A stretch of DNA of 64,000 bases from Sulfopaludibacter sp963815475. GTDB lineage: Bacteria > Acidobacteriota > Terriglobia > Bryobacterales > Bryobacteraceae. Within the stretch, counting starts at the first letter, position 1; each line of letters begins with the position of its first letter. The stretch spans positions 5,952,001 to 6,016,000 of the forward strand of contig CAWFHD010000003.1 in the NCBI GenBank assembly GCA_963815475.1, given 5' to 3'. Shown here one piece after another: positions 1 through 10,146 of this stretch. Below the pieces are notes generated by a model. That model searched no databases. It saw only the letters and a program-made list of their open reading frames with translations, and had not been told where the DNA came from. The position numbers and the translations under genes are program-made.

Positions 1-1257
1 AGGACGAATATGCGTATTGGAAGCGGGCTTCATTGACCACGGTGGCGGAAGGCGTCCACGTGTGTCCCACTACCAGGGAGTGGCGGGGGATCTGCCCGTC
101 ATAGCAGGACGAGTAAGTGGATGCGCCGCACCCGTTCCACGTGATGAGGTTCCATTCCTGTGAGTAGCGCGCAAACAAAAGCTGGTCGTTGGTTAACTAT
201 AATCCACGCGGGTATTGAACATCTGGTCGTGCTGGGGGCGGGAGTGCACTCCCTGAAAGACGCCATAGTCCTGGACGACCGCGGGATTGAGCGTGATATT
301 GAACGATGTGGTCTGCTGGGTGCGTTCGTAGGCTACATAGAAGTGCAGCTTGTTGCGGACGATGGGGCCGCCGATGTCGCCGCCGTACTGATTGCGGCGG
401 TAAGGCGCGCGGCTGAGCCCCACCTGGGCATCGGCTGCCTGCGTGAAAGGGTCGTCTCGATTAAAGATGGCATTGCGGACATAGTCGAATGCTTCTCCGT
501 GGAACTGGTTGGTTCCGGTCCTGGTCACGATGTTGACAACCCCGCCCACAGAGAATCCGCCCTGGTCCGCGTTGTACTGCATCGTGTTCACTTTGAACTC
601 TTCCACCGCGCCCATTGGGAAATTTTGCCGCGGCTCGCCCATCTCTGCCCAGGTATTCGTCACCCCATCCACCGTAAATCCGTTCGACCAATAGTGGCTG
701 GCGCCGCCCATCTGGACGCTGTTGTAAAACGTGCGGGACGAATCCTGCGAAGTGCCGGGCAGCAATAGTGCGAGGTTGAGATATTGCCGGGTGTTGATTG
801 GCAGATCGTTAATCTGCTGCGAATTCACCACCCCGGAAACCTCGCTTTTGCTGGTATCCACGATCGGGACCTCGCCCGTAACGGTAACCGCTTCCTGCGT
901 TCCGCCGACCTCCAGTGGAATATCCCGATTCACTCGCATGCCGATGCTGACATCGAGCCCCGTGACCGTCGATGTAGCGAAGCCCGTGGCCGCCACTTTG
1001 AGCGAATATCGTCCCGGTGGCACGGGATAAAAGCGGTAGTGCCCTTCGGCATCGCTCAGGATGGTTCGGGCAACTCCCGTTCCTTCGTTCGTTAGAGTCA
1101 GGGTTGCGTTCGGAATAGCCGCCGCAGCCGGATCTTTGACAACGCCCTCCAGTTCGGCATCGACCGACTGGGCCATTCCAATACCTGCCATCAGGAGTGC
1201 CAGCACCAATGCGGCATTCCGAGGCGATCCATGGCGTTCCAGATTCTCAGAAGACAT
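1..1257 (-). pseudogene. TonB-dependent receptor, N-terminal part, frameshifted; runs off the left edge
   Basis: The 354-residue first segment has a signal-peptide-like hydrophobic stretch (about residues 15-30), a carboxypeptidase-regulatory-like beta-sandwich (about 33-115) and the start of the plug domain, with the usual 'GGVVNIVTRTGTN' and 'FHGEAFDYVRN' stretches. Such acidobacterial receptors are about 1000-1200 residues long and sit in the outer membrane. The frame ends after NTRVDYS at about 193. Shifting frame by one base gives LTNDQLLFARYSQEW and stays open to position 1, so one base (probably the C of a CAG codon) is missing near 195-199. It is either a decayed gene or a sequence error. 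The substrate is unknown. Confidence 0.85.
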
Positions 1258-1468
1258 AAGTCCCCCTCCCGTATCCCCGAGGTGGAATCAAAGGCCTGCC
1301 GCGGCACGCGACATTGAGTGCGTCGGATCGGCCAGTTACAGCATTGTTGATCAACTATAAGGCTCAAGCAGCTATCCGTCAAGCCACCTGTTTACCGTTG
1401 TTACGGTCAGCGTGTCTTGTTTGGTTCTGCGGCCCGTTCGGGGTCTGGCGGGGTATACAATCTAACAC

Positions 1469-2620
1469 ATGGTTTCTCGTGCCTTAGCGGTGTGGCTGGT
1501 CATGGGCGCGACCGGGTGGGCAGCCTCCGATAGCAACGAACTCGCGGCCTATCTCAAATCGCTTCCCACGATCGATCCGCCTGCGTTCACGGAAGAACGG
1601 GCCCTCGCGCTGGTTGCCCTGCCGCTTTCCTGTTTCGACCACCCGCAAGCCTTACCGGAACAGCGCACCGACTATCTTTGGGTGCACGACTCCAAGCCCC
1701 ACATCCTCGAACTCTACGACAAGGGTCGCGTGTTTTACGGGTGTTACGATTGGCACTCTGCCGTCAATTCCACCTGGACAATGGTCGTAGTCGCCAAGCA
1801 GTTTCCGAATTTCCCTCTCGCGCGACTCATCCATGAAAAGCTGAAGGACCACCTGGGCAAGAAGAACGTCGAAGGCGAAATGGAGTTTTTCAAATCCGCC
1901 AAGAATTTCGAAGTGCCTTACGGCTATGCGTGGCTGTTGAAATTGTATGCCGAGTTGACAAAGTGGGATGACCCTCAAGCCAAGACCTACGCCGGGAACC
2001 TCAAGCCGCTGGCTGAGCAGTTCTCTGCGAAGCTCGTCGAATATTTTAAGGAGTTGCCGTTCCCGACCCGCGCGGGCATGCATCCCAATACTGCCTTTTC
2101 GCTGGACTTGCTGCTGGACTACACCGAGATGGTGGACGACCCCCCGCTGCGTGAGATGGTACTCAAAACCGCTTCACGATTCTTCACCGGCGATCGGCAA
2201 TGCCCAACCGCTTATGAGCCCGGCGGCACCGAGTTCCTTTCACCTTGCCTGGCGGAAGCGCGCCTGATGAGCCGTGTGCTCGAAAGGCAGCGCTTTCTGG
2301 CATGGCTCGACGATTTCTTACCAGCCGCGTATTCGGAGGCATTCAAGCCGTTGACGATTCCCGTGGACATCTCGGGCATTACCGACGACAAGTTGCTCGC
2401 CGGAAAGTCGCACCTGATCGGGCTGGCTTTCCATCGCGCCCAGGCGATGGCGGGAATCGCTCGCGCACTGCCGCCGGAAGATCGGCGCGCGCCAGTGCTC
2501 CGGCGTCTCGCTGCCATTAACGCGGCAGGCGGCTTCAAAGCTCTCGCCGATGCCGGCTACTACGGATCGCACTGGCTGGGCACCTACGCGGTATTGTGCT
2601 CACGGGCTTTGGGCATGTAG
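1469..2620 (+). CDS. DUF2891 family protein
   Basis: This is an intact 383-residue protein. An uncleaved or short signal peptide is likely at residues 1-19 (hydrophobic, ending GWA-AS). The body has the marks of DUF2891: 'FYGCYDWHSAVNSTW' near residue 90, 'YEPGGTEFLSPCLAEA' near 250, and 'GSHWLGTYAV' near the C-terminus. The family is a helical, probably alpha/alpha-barrel-like protein of unknown biochemical role. The conserved His, Trp and Cys residues suggest an enzyme, but no activity is established. It stands alone between the broken receptor and a mobile-element remnant. The ATG start directly precedes the signal sequence. Confidence 0.85.
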   Translation: MVSRALAVWLVMGATGWAASDSNELAAYLKSLPTIDPPAFTEERALALVALPLSCFDHPQALPEQRTDYLWVHDSKPHILELYDKGRVFYGCYDWHSAVNSTWTMVVVAKQFPNFPLARLIHEKLKDHLGKKNVEGEMEFFKSAKNFEVPYGYAWLLKLYAELTKWDDPQAKTYAGNLKPLAEQFSAKLVEYFKELPFPTRAGMHPNTAFSLDLLLDYTEMVDDPPLREMVLKTASRFFTGDRQCPTAYEPGGTEFLSPCLAEARLMSRVLERQRFLAWLDDFLPAAYSEAFKPLTIPVDISGITDDKLLAGKSHLIGLAFHRAQAMAGIARALPPEDRRAPVLRRLAAINAAGGFKALADAGYYGSHWLGTYAVLCSRALGM

Positions 2621-2621
2621 C

Positions 2622-2639
2622 GCCGGACGGAAGTCCGCC
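2622..2639. repeat. Short intergenic palindrome
   Basis: A hairpin with arms CGGAC and GTCCG around a GGAA loop directly follows the DUF2891 stop codon and is followed by CCACGG. It resembles the other short palindromes ending in C-rich CCAC tails found between genes here (about 16.0, 44.4, 54.7 and 62.5 kb). There is no T-run, so it is not a clear terminator. Confidence 0.4.
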
Positions 2640-2741
2640 ACGGTAAAAAGCTGCGATGGTCATCGTGAATCCGCTCGAGCAGCGGCGTCCGGCTGTTGGG
2701 CGGGACCCGGGAATACATAGACGATCTAAATGAAGTGACTT

Positions 2742-3143
2742 TTGAATTCCACAAGCGACGAAGCCGCCCCCTATCGTTACCTCATCTTCGATCGGGACTC
2801 GAAGTTTGACGCCGACGTCATCACCTTCTTGAGAGCAACCGGACTGGACCTGAAGCGTACGGGCGTGCAAGCGCCCTGGCAGAACGGAATCGCGGAAAGA
2901 TGGGTGGGAAGTTGCCGGCGAGAGATTCTCGACCACGTCATCGCGCTGAACGAACAACATCTCCGCAGACTGGTCCGAGATTACGTGAACTACTATCACG
3001 AAGATCGACCTCACGATTCTCTGGAAAAGGACACGCCGAACAGGCGGCCGGTCGAGCCCAGGCCGTCGCCACACGCGACGGTAATCTCCATTCCGCGCCT
3101 CGATGGGCTGCAACATCGCTATGCGTGGCGCAAAGCGGCATAG
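2742..3143 (+). pseudogene. Integrase-core (DDE) transposase, C-terminal fragment
   Basis: The 133 residues match the second half of an rve/DDE integrase core: 'YLIFDRDSKFDADV' carries the middle Asp, 'PWQNGIAERWVGSCRREILDHV' carries the last catalytic Glu, and 'YYHEDRPHDSL' follows. The first catalytic Asp and the N-terminal DNA-binding half are absent, because the frame closes with a TGA at 2736 just upstream. It is therefore a dead 5'-truncated remnant. It belongs to a different transposase group from the copy at 8.9-9.9 kb, whose core motif differs. It marks this region as a site of past transposition. Confidence 0.85.
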
Positions 3144-3163
3144 AACGGCAACCGATTCTCTCT

Positions 3164-3938
3164 CTATGGACCGTCGTTGCGATTACGACGAAAGGGAATG
3201 CTGGGGCGTTTGTCGCCGAGCCAGTCCAAACGGCTCTTGATCGACACTCCCTTGTGCCACGTTCCTGATCGTGTGTCGGGAATCCGCGCTCTTGTTCCGC
3301 TCCACACTAATAGCCGGCATAAGCGGCCATATCGCCGTTTAAAAACGTCCTCAGATCTCTTGGAACCGTTTTTTGCTACCCACAAGTGGCCAGCCCACGC
3401 ATCGATGGCCACCTTAACCCACACCGGCATCGGAACGGTGCGCACGCGGCGACGCTTTCCCATCAGGTCCACGATGCACCAGCGCCCATCCCGCTGCTGA
3501 ATGTGCTTGAGTGTAAGCGCCGCCACTTCAGAGCGCCGGAGGCCGCAGCCGAGCAGCACGGCGATGAGGCGCGGTCGCGCAATCCCTTCGTCGTCGTGAT
3601 GTCCGGCGCGTTCAGGAGCGCTTGCGCCTGCGTCAGCGAGAGCCAATTGCCAAGACGCACGCCCTTGGGCGCGACGCCTTTGACGCGCGTTATTCCGTTG
3701 GCCAGTTCGGGTGCCAGCAGGCCGTTGTCGGCCCCTCCACCGCTAGCTTTCGCACCGCCGTGATCCGCACGTCGATCGAGACTGCGCCGAGCCCGCGGGC
3801 CTCCAGCGCTACGCGCCATGCGCTAACGGTGGCCTTGGTGAATCCGGCACGCGGTTCCTGACCATACCAGGCGAAGAACTCGTCAAGGCCGAGATTGTAG
3901 ACTCGTTTCGTGATCGGGGGGGAGACGCTGTCCAGCAC
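3164..3938 (-). pseudogene. Tyrosine recombinase/phage-type integrase, broken by frameshifts
   Basis: Three reading frames must be joined. The N-terminal SAM-like core-binding part (VYNLGLDEFFAWY...ARGLGAVSIDVRITAVRKLAVE) lies at about 3938-3735. The middle (ELANGITRVKG...LSLTQAQALLNAPD) lies at about 3735-3560. The catalytic start (LIAVLLGCGLRRSEVAALTLKHIQ, holding the first catalytic Arg) lies in a third frame down to about 3250. The second Arg, the His box and the nucleophilic Tyr are not recognisable, so the C-terminus is also lost. The N-terminus may extend upstream to about 3985. It probably once mobilised an element in this decaying region. Confidence 0.8.
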
Positions 3939-3990
3939 CGCCGCCTTCAGTTTATGCCATGGGTTAGTTTGCGGAACTGTAACCAGTCAG

Positions 3991-4302
3991 TCATTTAAGG
4001 TCCTCATAATGGGTATTATTGGTAGCCATGTGACATTACCTCGGGAGCGCTGTGACAGCAAGCGGGTTTGTCCATGGAAGCAGCAACTTTTCGCGAAAGC
4101 CGAATGCTGGCCAATCTTCCCCCGACCGAAATTCGCGAGCGTTGGCCGGTCAGTTGGAACTGTCGACCATTGCCGAGTATTTCCATGGACCTCGTCAATT
4201 TGTTGGTGATTCACGGCGCGGACCCCCACAAAGGGTGTGACGGTAAACCGCATCTAAATCAATCGCGAAGTCTTCCCGAGAGCAAGGTCTTACGACCCCA
4301 GT
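3991..4302. other. Stretch with no recognisable gene
   Basis: No reading frame here has recognisable family motifs. Short frames exist on both strands, but they overlap each other and resemble no known protein. It probably contains remnants of the surrounding mobile material. Confidence 0.5.
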
Positions 4303-4930
4303 TCAGGCGGCTTTGCGAGCCAGGTAGAAAGTGCGACAGCCCGGGCGGATTTTCGGGTCACCCACGAAGAACGGTGTGGCGTCATACGCATGGATGCGCT
4401 CGAAACCGGCCGCCCGCAGGGTCTGTCTAATCTCCGCAGCCGTCCATGCCACTTGTTCGATGCGCTCGTGATGCCGCCGCCACAGTTTGCCCTCGCGCCG
4501 AAACCATTCGACCTCGCTCACGCCCCGATCCCGCAAAAGATCATAACCGCCGTGCATGACGAGAGCGACACCTGGTTTTTCAATGAACCACGCGCCCGGC
4601 CAGACCACTTGGAACGCCAAAAGGTTGTTCACATCGAAGTAGAAATGCCCACCGGGTCGCAACGCGCGTCAAATCGGTTTTCTGCGCCACGGGATTAAGC
4701 GCATCGAATTCACACAGAATGAGGTCGACTGGTTCAGGCAGGTGGAAATTCCGCATATCCGCGTGGATGACACGCAAGGGCAGGCGCTGACGACGGGCCT
4801 TCTCACGCGCCAACCGGCACATCTTCGGAGAGGTCCACACCGTACATGCGGATTCCTGCGCGCGTAAGCCGGAAAGCCGTGGTCCCGGTGCCGCAGGCCA
4901 AGTCGCACGCCTGTAGAGGCGTTTACACAA
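4303..4930 (-). pseudogene. Class I SAM-dependent methyltransferase, frameshifted and 5'-truncated
   Basis: Joining three frames gives a typical Rossmann methyltransferase. 'ACDLACGTGTTAFRLTRAG' (motif I, SAM-binding) lies at about 4918-4855. 'SPKMCRLAREKARRQ...VIHADMRNFHLP...DLILCEFDALN' lies at about 4835-4685. 'LRPGGHFYFDVNNLLAFQ' and the C-terminal domain lie at 4662-4303. One base is missing near 4835 and another change lies near 4675. The N-terminus is cut off by a stop near 4930. The substrate cannot be told. The end 'TFYLARKA' is the usual close of this small-molecule methyltransferase group. Confidence 0.8.
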
Positions 4931-5499
4931 AATACTTGACACTACCTGGACTTTTCGATTATTATCCCGTCAGATTTCGATTTGTAACTTGGGTGATCTT
5001 TCGTCTAGTCGAAGAGGAGTTACGCTTGATCGGCATGCCGATCGAATGCTGCCTCGTCTGCCCAGATAAATCAGACGTTCACGTTCATCGTTGGGACCAG
5101 GAAAGCAAAACTCCAAAGTATTTCTGGGAACCGATTTGCCGGATGTATAGTTCATTGTGCTGAACCGCCTGGAATCGAATGCGGGTTAGCGTGCACCAAG
5201 CCGCCGGCAAGGAAAGATGACGACAATGCTCGCGATACAAAGTCTTCGGCGAGGTTTCGCGATTGCGGTAATAGGGTCCGCGATGATCGCTATCCCGCCT
5301 ATTCAAGCAACTGTTCCCGGTCTGACGCCTTCTCAAAACCGCGGTGCTAAGGGTCCACGCAACAATAAACGCTCACCAATAGTCGCGACAGCTACATTAT
5401 CTACGGCTGCCAATGTCGCTTCATTCCACTCGCAGTAGTAGGCTTCGCCAGTTTTAATGGGCATTGCAGCGGAGCCGATCCCTGTTCCGATCGCTCGGC
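4931..5499. other. Non-coding or degenerate stretch with one doubtful small ORF
   Basis: No clear gene is seen. A plus-strand 73-codon frame at 5217-5438 begins with a plausible signal peptide (a hydrophobic run followed by a polar tail) but has no family resemblance and no good ribosome-binding site. It could be a fragment of a secreted-protein gene cut by the neighbouring insertion sequence. I do not call it as a gene. Confidence 0.4.
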
Positions 5500-5503
5500 G
5501 GTT

Positions 5504-5550
5504 ATGTTATAGTCTCGATTGTGATGCTTGTGCGGTCGCAACTATAACAT
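5504..5550. promoter_or_regulatory. Inverted repeat in front of the IS transposase
   Basis: ATGTTATAGT at 5504-5513 is the exact reverse complement of ACTATAACAT at 5541-5550. AGTCTC (5511-5516) and GAGACC (5554-5559) nearly extend the pairing. It flanks and overlaps the transposase start, so it could be a transposase binding site, an autoregulatory operator or an RNA hairpin limiting translation. The role is inferred. Confidence 0.5.
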
Positions 5551-7245
5551 TATGAGACCTCTCGCCTTCTCGCCAGATTCGTTGCGGAAGCTGCTGCTCC
5601 ACGACAAAATCGCAACCCTGCCCGATCTGAAACGTGCCCTCGGCACCGACGTAGACCTCACTGTCTTCCGAAAGCTCAAAGAACTCGATTACGTGACCAG
5701 CTATTCTCATGGCGGCCGTTTCTACACTCTTCGCGAGATCGCCCGTTTCGGCGCCGATGGCCTGTGGTCCTGCGCGCCGGCCTGGTTCTCTCGCCACGGC
5801 ACCCTGCTGGCCACCGCCGAGGCGTTGATCCGTAGCTCGGCGGCCGGATATTTTGCGGAAGAACTGTCGGCGGTCCTGCATGTGGGAGTGCAAGATGCCT
5901 TACGCCACCTTGTCCAGCAGAAGAGGATCGCCCGGGAGTTGGTCTCCGACCTGTTCCTTTATGCTTCCACTGATCCAGCCGTTCACCAGCGACAATCTCT
6001 GACACGTCGGAGCAACCAGTCCGTTCCCACGGTGATTGATGCCAACCGTTTGGAAGTCTCTCCCGATGAGATGAAAGCCGCCATCATCTTGTTCTACAGT
6101 CTTCTGGACGAGCAGCAGCGCCGCTTGTACGCCGGCCTGGAATCCATGAAACTCGGCCACGGCGGCGACAGCGTGCTGGCCGAATTTCTTGGCCTCGATC
6201 CGCACACCATCGCCCGCGGCCGCCACCAATTGCTGGATCAGGATGTGGCGGTCGGCCGGATCCGACAGCACGGCGCCGGGCGCAAGCCGGTGGAAAAAAA
6301 ACGCCCGAAGTAATCGAAGCCATCGAAATCCTACTGGAACACGACACCGCCGGCGATCCCATCACCGGCATTCGATGGACCCACAAGACGCCCGCCGGAA
6401 TCGCCGAACTGCTGCGCCAACTCGATATCGAGATCTCTGCCAATACCGTGGCGCGGCTGCTTCACGATATGGATTTTTCCCTGCGCGTGGACCGCAAAGC
6501 CATTGCCACTGACTCTAGCCCGGACCGCGACCAACAGTTCCGATACATCTCGTCGTTGCGTACTCGCTTTGAGCGTCAGGGACTTCCCATTATCAGTGTC
6601 GATACCAAAAAACGAGAACTGGTTGGCAACTTCAAGAACCATGGCGTCAAGTGGGATCGCACACCGGTGCGCGTCAATGATCACGATTTCCGCTCCGATG
6701 CCATCGGAGTCGCGATCCCTTATGGGATCTATGACCTGCTCGCCAACCGAGGCTCGGTCTTCGTAGGTGTCTCGCACGACACGGCAGCCTTTGCCGCCCA
6801 CTCCATCGCCGGCTGGTGGAAGCGCGACGGCGCGGACCGCTACCGCCGCGGCCGGCAGTTGCTCATCCTGGCCGATACCGGCGGCAGCAATAGTTGCCGT
6901 ACCGGCGCCTGGAAAACCGAACTGCAAAGTCAACTCTGCAACAGCTTTGGGCTCACAGTAACGGTTGCTCACTACCCCACGGGCGCTTCCAAATGGAATC
7001 CCATCGAGCACCGCCTGTTCTCCGAAATCTCCAAAAACTGGGCCGCCGAACCTCTCGACAGTTACCCCAAAGTCCTGAACTTCATCCGCAACACATGCAC
7101 CCGAACCGGGCTCGCAGTCTCGGCCCACCTCGACCGAAGGCAGTACCCAACCGGCACCTCACCCGATCCAGAGCACGTCCGCCGCCTTTGCATCAAACGA
7201 CATTCGACCCTGCCAGCCTGGAACTATACGATTGCCCCAATGTGA
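5528..7245 (+). CDS. ISAzo13-family transposase made from two frames, probably by -1 frameshift
   Basis: Frame one (5528-6313) encodes an N-terminal winged-helix-like domain (about residues 15-160) and then the usual transposase N-terminus (GLESMKLGHGGD...GRKPVEKK). It stops soon after a run of eight A (6294-6301). Re-reading one A gives KKTPEVIEAIEILLEHDT and continues through 'PIISVDTKKRELVGNFKN', the DDE-domain landmark of the family, to the 'WNYTI' C-terminus at 7245. The joined product is about 572 residues, which is complete. The heptamer A-AAA-AAA in phase with two Lys codons is a classic slippery site, so programmed -1 slippage is likely. A one-base homopolymer deletion would look the same. 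Confidence 0.75.
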
Positions 7246-7257
7246 ATCTATTGTTGC

Positions 7258-7890
7258 GTGAGCCCTAAGCCCGTGAACCCACCCTTCGGACGGACATACG
7301 ACGTACTTAGTCAGGAATGGTGGTTATGGTCCTTTATGCAGCCCGTGCCCGATAACCCAACCTTCCCGTCGTCCCCGCTCCCCGTCGCATCGACACCCCC
7401 TTGTTCAAACGGGCAGATGGGAGATGTCTGGTTCCTCTATGGTGTATTCCTACCGTACACCGATGTCACCTGCACTGTGCCCAGTGGTAAGGCGTTGTTC
7501 TTGCCAATTGTCAATACTGAATGTTCCAGCCTGGAGTCCTTTCCGTTCCACGGCGATACTGTACAAGATCGTCAGGCTTGCGCCAAAGCCTGGATTGACA
7601 ATGTTACCGATTTGGCCGCGAGTGTCGATGGCGTCGCCCTGCACAATTTGTCACCCCTAAGAACCCGATCGGGGGACTTCTCTTTCACGGTGCCAAACAA
7701 CAACATACTTGTGGGATCCGGACCGGCTTGGGGCTTCTCTTCAGCAGATGGATACTATATGCTATTGGGGCCACTCGCCGCAGGTGTCCACAAGATTCAC
7801 GTTGAAGCTACGCTTCACGATCCATTTGACCCATCGCACCCTGTTATCGCTAAGATTAATGCGACATTGACGATCACGGTGACGCCCTAA
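7258..7890 (+). CDS. Secreted-type protein of unknown function, probably 5'-truncated
   Basis: The 210-residue frame begins at GTG just after the insertion sequence. Its N-terminus already reads 'FGRTYDVLSQEWWLWSF', which in related hypothetical proteins follows a signal peptide (the pattern is Tyr-x-Glu-Trp-x-x-x-Trp-Trp-x-Trp). Four Cys residues (CSNGQMG, CTVPSG, CSSLES and CAKAW) may form disulfides. The C-terminal half is beta-rich ('YYMLLGPLAAGVHKIHVEA', 'INATLTITVTP'), suggesting a beta-sandwich. No signal peptide remains, so the gene is probably cut by the IS and inactive. The function is unknown. Confidence 0.5.
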   Translation: MSPKPVNPPFGRTYDVLSQEWWLWSFMQPVPDNPTFPSSPLPVASTPPCSNGQMGDVWFLYGVFLPYTDVTCTVPSGKALFLPIVNTECSSLESFPFHGDTVQDRQACAKAWIDNVTDLAASVDGVALHNLSPLRTRSGDFSFTVPNNNILVGSGPAWGFSSADGYYMLLGPLAAGVHKIHVEATLHDPFDPSHPVIAKINATLTITVTP

Positions 7891-8026
7891 CTTCAGGAGC
7901 AACTGATACCGCCCACTGGCCATAGGGCGGTCAACCGTCATTTGTTCATGGCGGAGTGATATTCGTTACTATCTGTTTGCCGGACCGGACGCATGGGATC
8001 GCCGGCGTAGTGGGCGAGTCCTATAA

Positions 8027-8398
8027 TTGGTGGTCGCGGATGCGAAGAAAGCTACGAACTTCGAGGCGGTGCGCGCGTTAGTGAGAGACTTCCCGGACCT
8101 GCAGGAGAGCACGATGTACGGTTCTCCAGCGCTCAAGCTCGGGAAGCGCCTGGTGGCATGCCTCGCTATTCACCGGTCATCGGAGCCAGGGTCACTTGTC
8201 GTCCGTACCGATTTTGAACAGCGCACTGCGCTCCTCGCCGATGATCCGGAAACGTCCCACGTCACGGACCACTACGTGAAGCACCCCGTAGTGCTAGTCC
8301 GGCTTGCCCGCGTGCAGCACGACCAAATGCGCGACCTCATCGGGCAGCCCGACAGTGCGTTCTCGCTCACGCTAAGCGGGCGCACAAGACCCCGCTGA
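8027..8398 (+). CDS. MmcQ/YjbR family protein
   Basis: The 123-residue protein has the YjbR (DUF419) signature. 'VRALVRDFPDLQESTMYGSPALKLGKRLVACLAIH' gives the first half with the conserved Tyr-Gly-x-Pro turn. 'VVRTDFEQRTALLADDPETSHVTDHYVKHPVVLVRL' gives the second. The fold is a small double-wing structure. Some members bind DNA, but the cellular role is not settled. Translation appears to begin at a TTG or GTG codon near 8027, as no ATG fits better. It is intact and stands alone among mobile debris. Confidence 0.75.
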   Translation: MVVADAKKATNFEAVRALVRDFPDLQESTMYGSPALKLGKRLVACLAIHRSSEPGSLVVRTDFEQRTALLADDPETSHVTDHYVKHPVVLVRLARVQHDQMRDLIGQPDSAFSLTLSGRTRPR

Positions 8399-8628
8399 CA
8401 GGGAAAAAGGATCATGGTGCGAGAGGATAACCAGACTATTCGAGGAAAGGATCGTGCCAGTTGCGATTCTAGTCCCGACGTTCGGTGCGCAAATACTCGA
8501 AACATATCAGTAGGCATTCCAGCACGAATCGCCCACCCCGTGCGGGCAGTTCGGCTAACGTTGAAGGTGTGGCTCCTTTCTCGAGTGATTCGTGATATGA
8601 CCGATGCCACCTCGGTAACATTGAGTGC

Positions 8629-8868
8629 ATGAGAATCGTGAGCGCCCGACGCCGTGTCTGGGTGATTGCATTGGCCTGCGCGGTATTGATGCCTCTGGCA
8701 GGAGCGCTCTACCAACGCCTCAGCGTGCGGCACGAATCCAGCCGGTTCCCGCCGCCTGGACGACTGATCGCCGTTCGGGCCCGGGTGAGCCCTCTCCACG
8801 GCGACTCCATTTGGTCTGTCTGGGCCAAGGCCAACCCCGTGTGGTCAAAGTATCAAGAGACTCGGGAG
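8629..8868 (+). pseudogene. Alpha/beta hydrolase, 5' fragment
   Basis: The ATG at 8629 opens a membrane anchor or signal segment (ARRRVWVIALACAVLMPLAGALY) and then 'PPPGRLIAVR', the usual start of a group of alpha/beta hydrolases. The next strand (RLHLVCLGQGQPRVV) is found in another frame, so there is a one-base shift near 8795. The rest, including the nucleophile elbow, is missing where the transposase remnant begins. It is a dead fragment. Confidence 0.6.
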
Positions 8869-8869
8869 T

Positions 8870-9929
8870 GAAACTTGAGCAAGCCGCCGATTCGGTCACG
8901 ACGGTGAACGGTTCGGCACTTCGAAGGTACTTCCAGAGAAGGGAGGAGGAGAAGATTGCCTTGCCCTGATGGTTCCCTTCAAAATGATGATGATCGATGT
9001 ATTCAGTTAATGCCCGGCGTAACGAAGCTTCTCCAGCGAGAATGAGCTTGGATAGGCATTCTTGACGAACGGAGCCCACCCAGCGTTCGGCAAAGCGTTC
9101 AGATTCGGACTCCGCGGCGGGAGAGCCAGTGGCCGTATGCCACCGGATCGGAGGACATCTAGAAACGCAGAGCACAACTTCGTATCGCGGGCATGGAGAA
9201 GATAGCGTAGACCATGGAGGACTCCGGAACTCTCGTCGGTGGCGTTACGGGCCATCTGAAGCATCCATTCGGAGGTAGGACGTCTGGTCAAACCGGCGAG
9301 AGTGACTCGTCGCGATTCCAGATGAATGAGGAACAGGAGGTAGTAGGTGGCGAGCCCTCTCCAGGTAAGCACCTCAACCGTAACGAAGTCGGTACCTGCC
9401 AAGACGGCGAGGTGGGCGGCGATGAAATCTTTCCAGGTGGTATTTTGGCTCCGTTTCGGTGCCGGCTGGATCCCGTATCGGCGAAGGATATTGCCGACGG
9501 TCTGGTCGGAAACGGCGAGACCCAGATTGGCCAGAGCTTCGGCTATAAGGTCGTATCCCCATCCAGAGTTCTCTCTTGCGAAGCGAACAATGAGCGCCTC
9601 GACCTCGGTCGCTACGCGAGGGCGGCGTGGTGAAGTATGGAATTTGGAGCCGTCGAATTTGCGGGCAATAAGCCGCCGATACCAAGCGAGGATGGTATCT
9701 GGCTTGGCGACACACGCGACCTGCTGAAGAGCAGAGCGGCCGAGTCGCTTGCCGATCTCAGCGAGGGTGGAGCGTTGGGGATCCGAAAGGCGCATCCGAG
9801 CGGGAAGGTGAGCCGGAGAATGCGATTCTCTGCTACCAGATACTCATTCTGGAGGAGCAGTTTCTGATTGACCATGCCAGTGACGTAGGCCAACAGGCGA
9901 GCCCATTTGTGGTCCGTCATGAGGAACAT
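8870..9929 (-). pseudogene. Integrase-core transposase with at least three frameshifts
   Basis: The N-terminus (MTDHKWARLLAYVTGMVNQ...AENRIL) runs from 9929 to about 9812. The main part (MRLSDPQRSTLAEIGKRLG, 'KPDTILAWYRRLIARKFDGSK', then 'GTDFVTVEVLTWRGL' with the first catalytic Asp) runs to about 9105. The last part ('FAERWVGSVRQECLSKLIL', holding the catalytic Glu) runs to about 8955, and a further shift gives 'RDRIGGLLKFHS', the normal C-terminal end. The expected DRDTK motif reads ARDTK, so the second catalytic Asp region is also altered. The element is inactive. Confidence 0.85.
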
Positions 9930-9949
9930 CCATCAGAAACCCAGCCCGC

Positions 9950-10135
9950 CAGTTGGATAAATTGACCACACGACATACCGGTGAGTCTCTCGCCGGGCTG
10001 CTTGACGACGAAGGTTGGCGAACCGCTCCCAGCGTCGCTTTCCACCTGAAACGTCCACTTGCCGGTGATGTCGTGGGGGAGCGCCGCCACCGGGATGAGC
10101 GCGAAGAGAACGAGATTTCGATGTGAGCACGCTCG
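9950..10135 (-). pseudogene. Fragment of a small secreted beta-barrel-like protein
   Basis: The reading 'HRNLVLFALIPVAALPHDITGKWTFQVESDAGSGSPTFVVKQPGERLTG' is a signal peptide followed by the opening strands of a small secreted acidobacterial family (D-I-T-G-x-W then a Gly-rich turn). No start codon is in frame, and the sequence breaks off at the 5' flank of the transposase remnant. The opposite flank of the remnant carries an unrelated hydrolase fragment, so a deletion accompanied or followed insertion. It may have been the last gene of the 13.9-10.1 kb operon. Confidence 0.55.
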
Positions 10136-10146
10136 AAAATCCTCTT

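Larger units (their letters stand above)
5500..7250 (+). mobile_element. ISAzo13-family insertion sequence
   Basis: The element is defined by its transposase. The ends are not certain. A candidate left end begins near 5500 (GGTTATGTTATAGT). A weakly matching sequence (reverse complement containing GTATAGTTCC) lies at about 7220-7236, overlapping the last codons, so the real right end may be a little further on. No target-site duplication could be confirmed. The gene just downstream (7258) lacks the signal peptide expected of it, consistent with the element having landed in its 5' end. Confidence 0.7.

Noticed and set aside
5217..5438. A 73-codon frame with a signal-like start
   Set aside because: No family resemblance, weak ribosome-binding site, position in a degraded region; kept only as a remark in the stretch entry.
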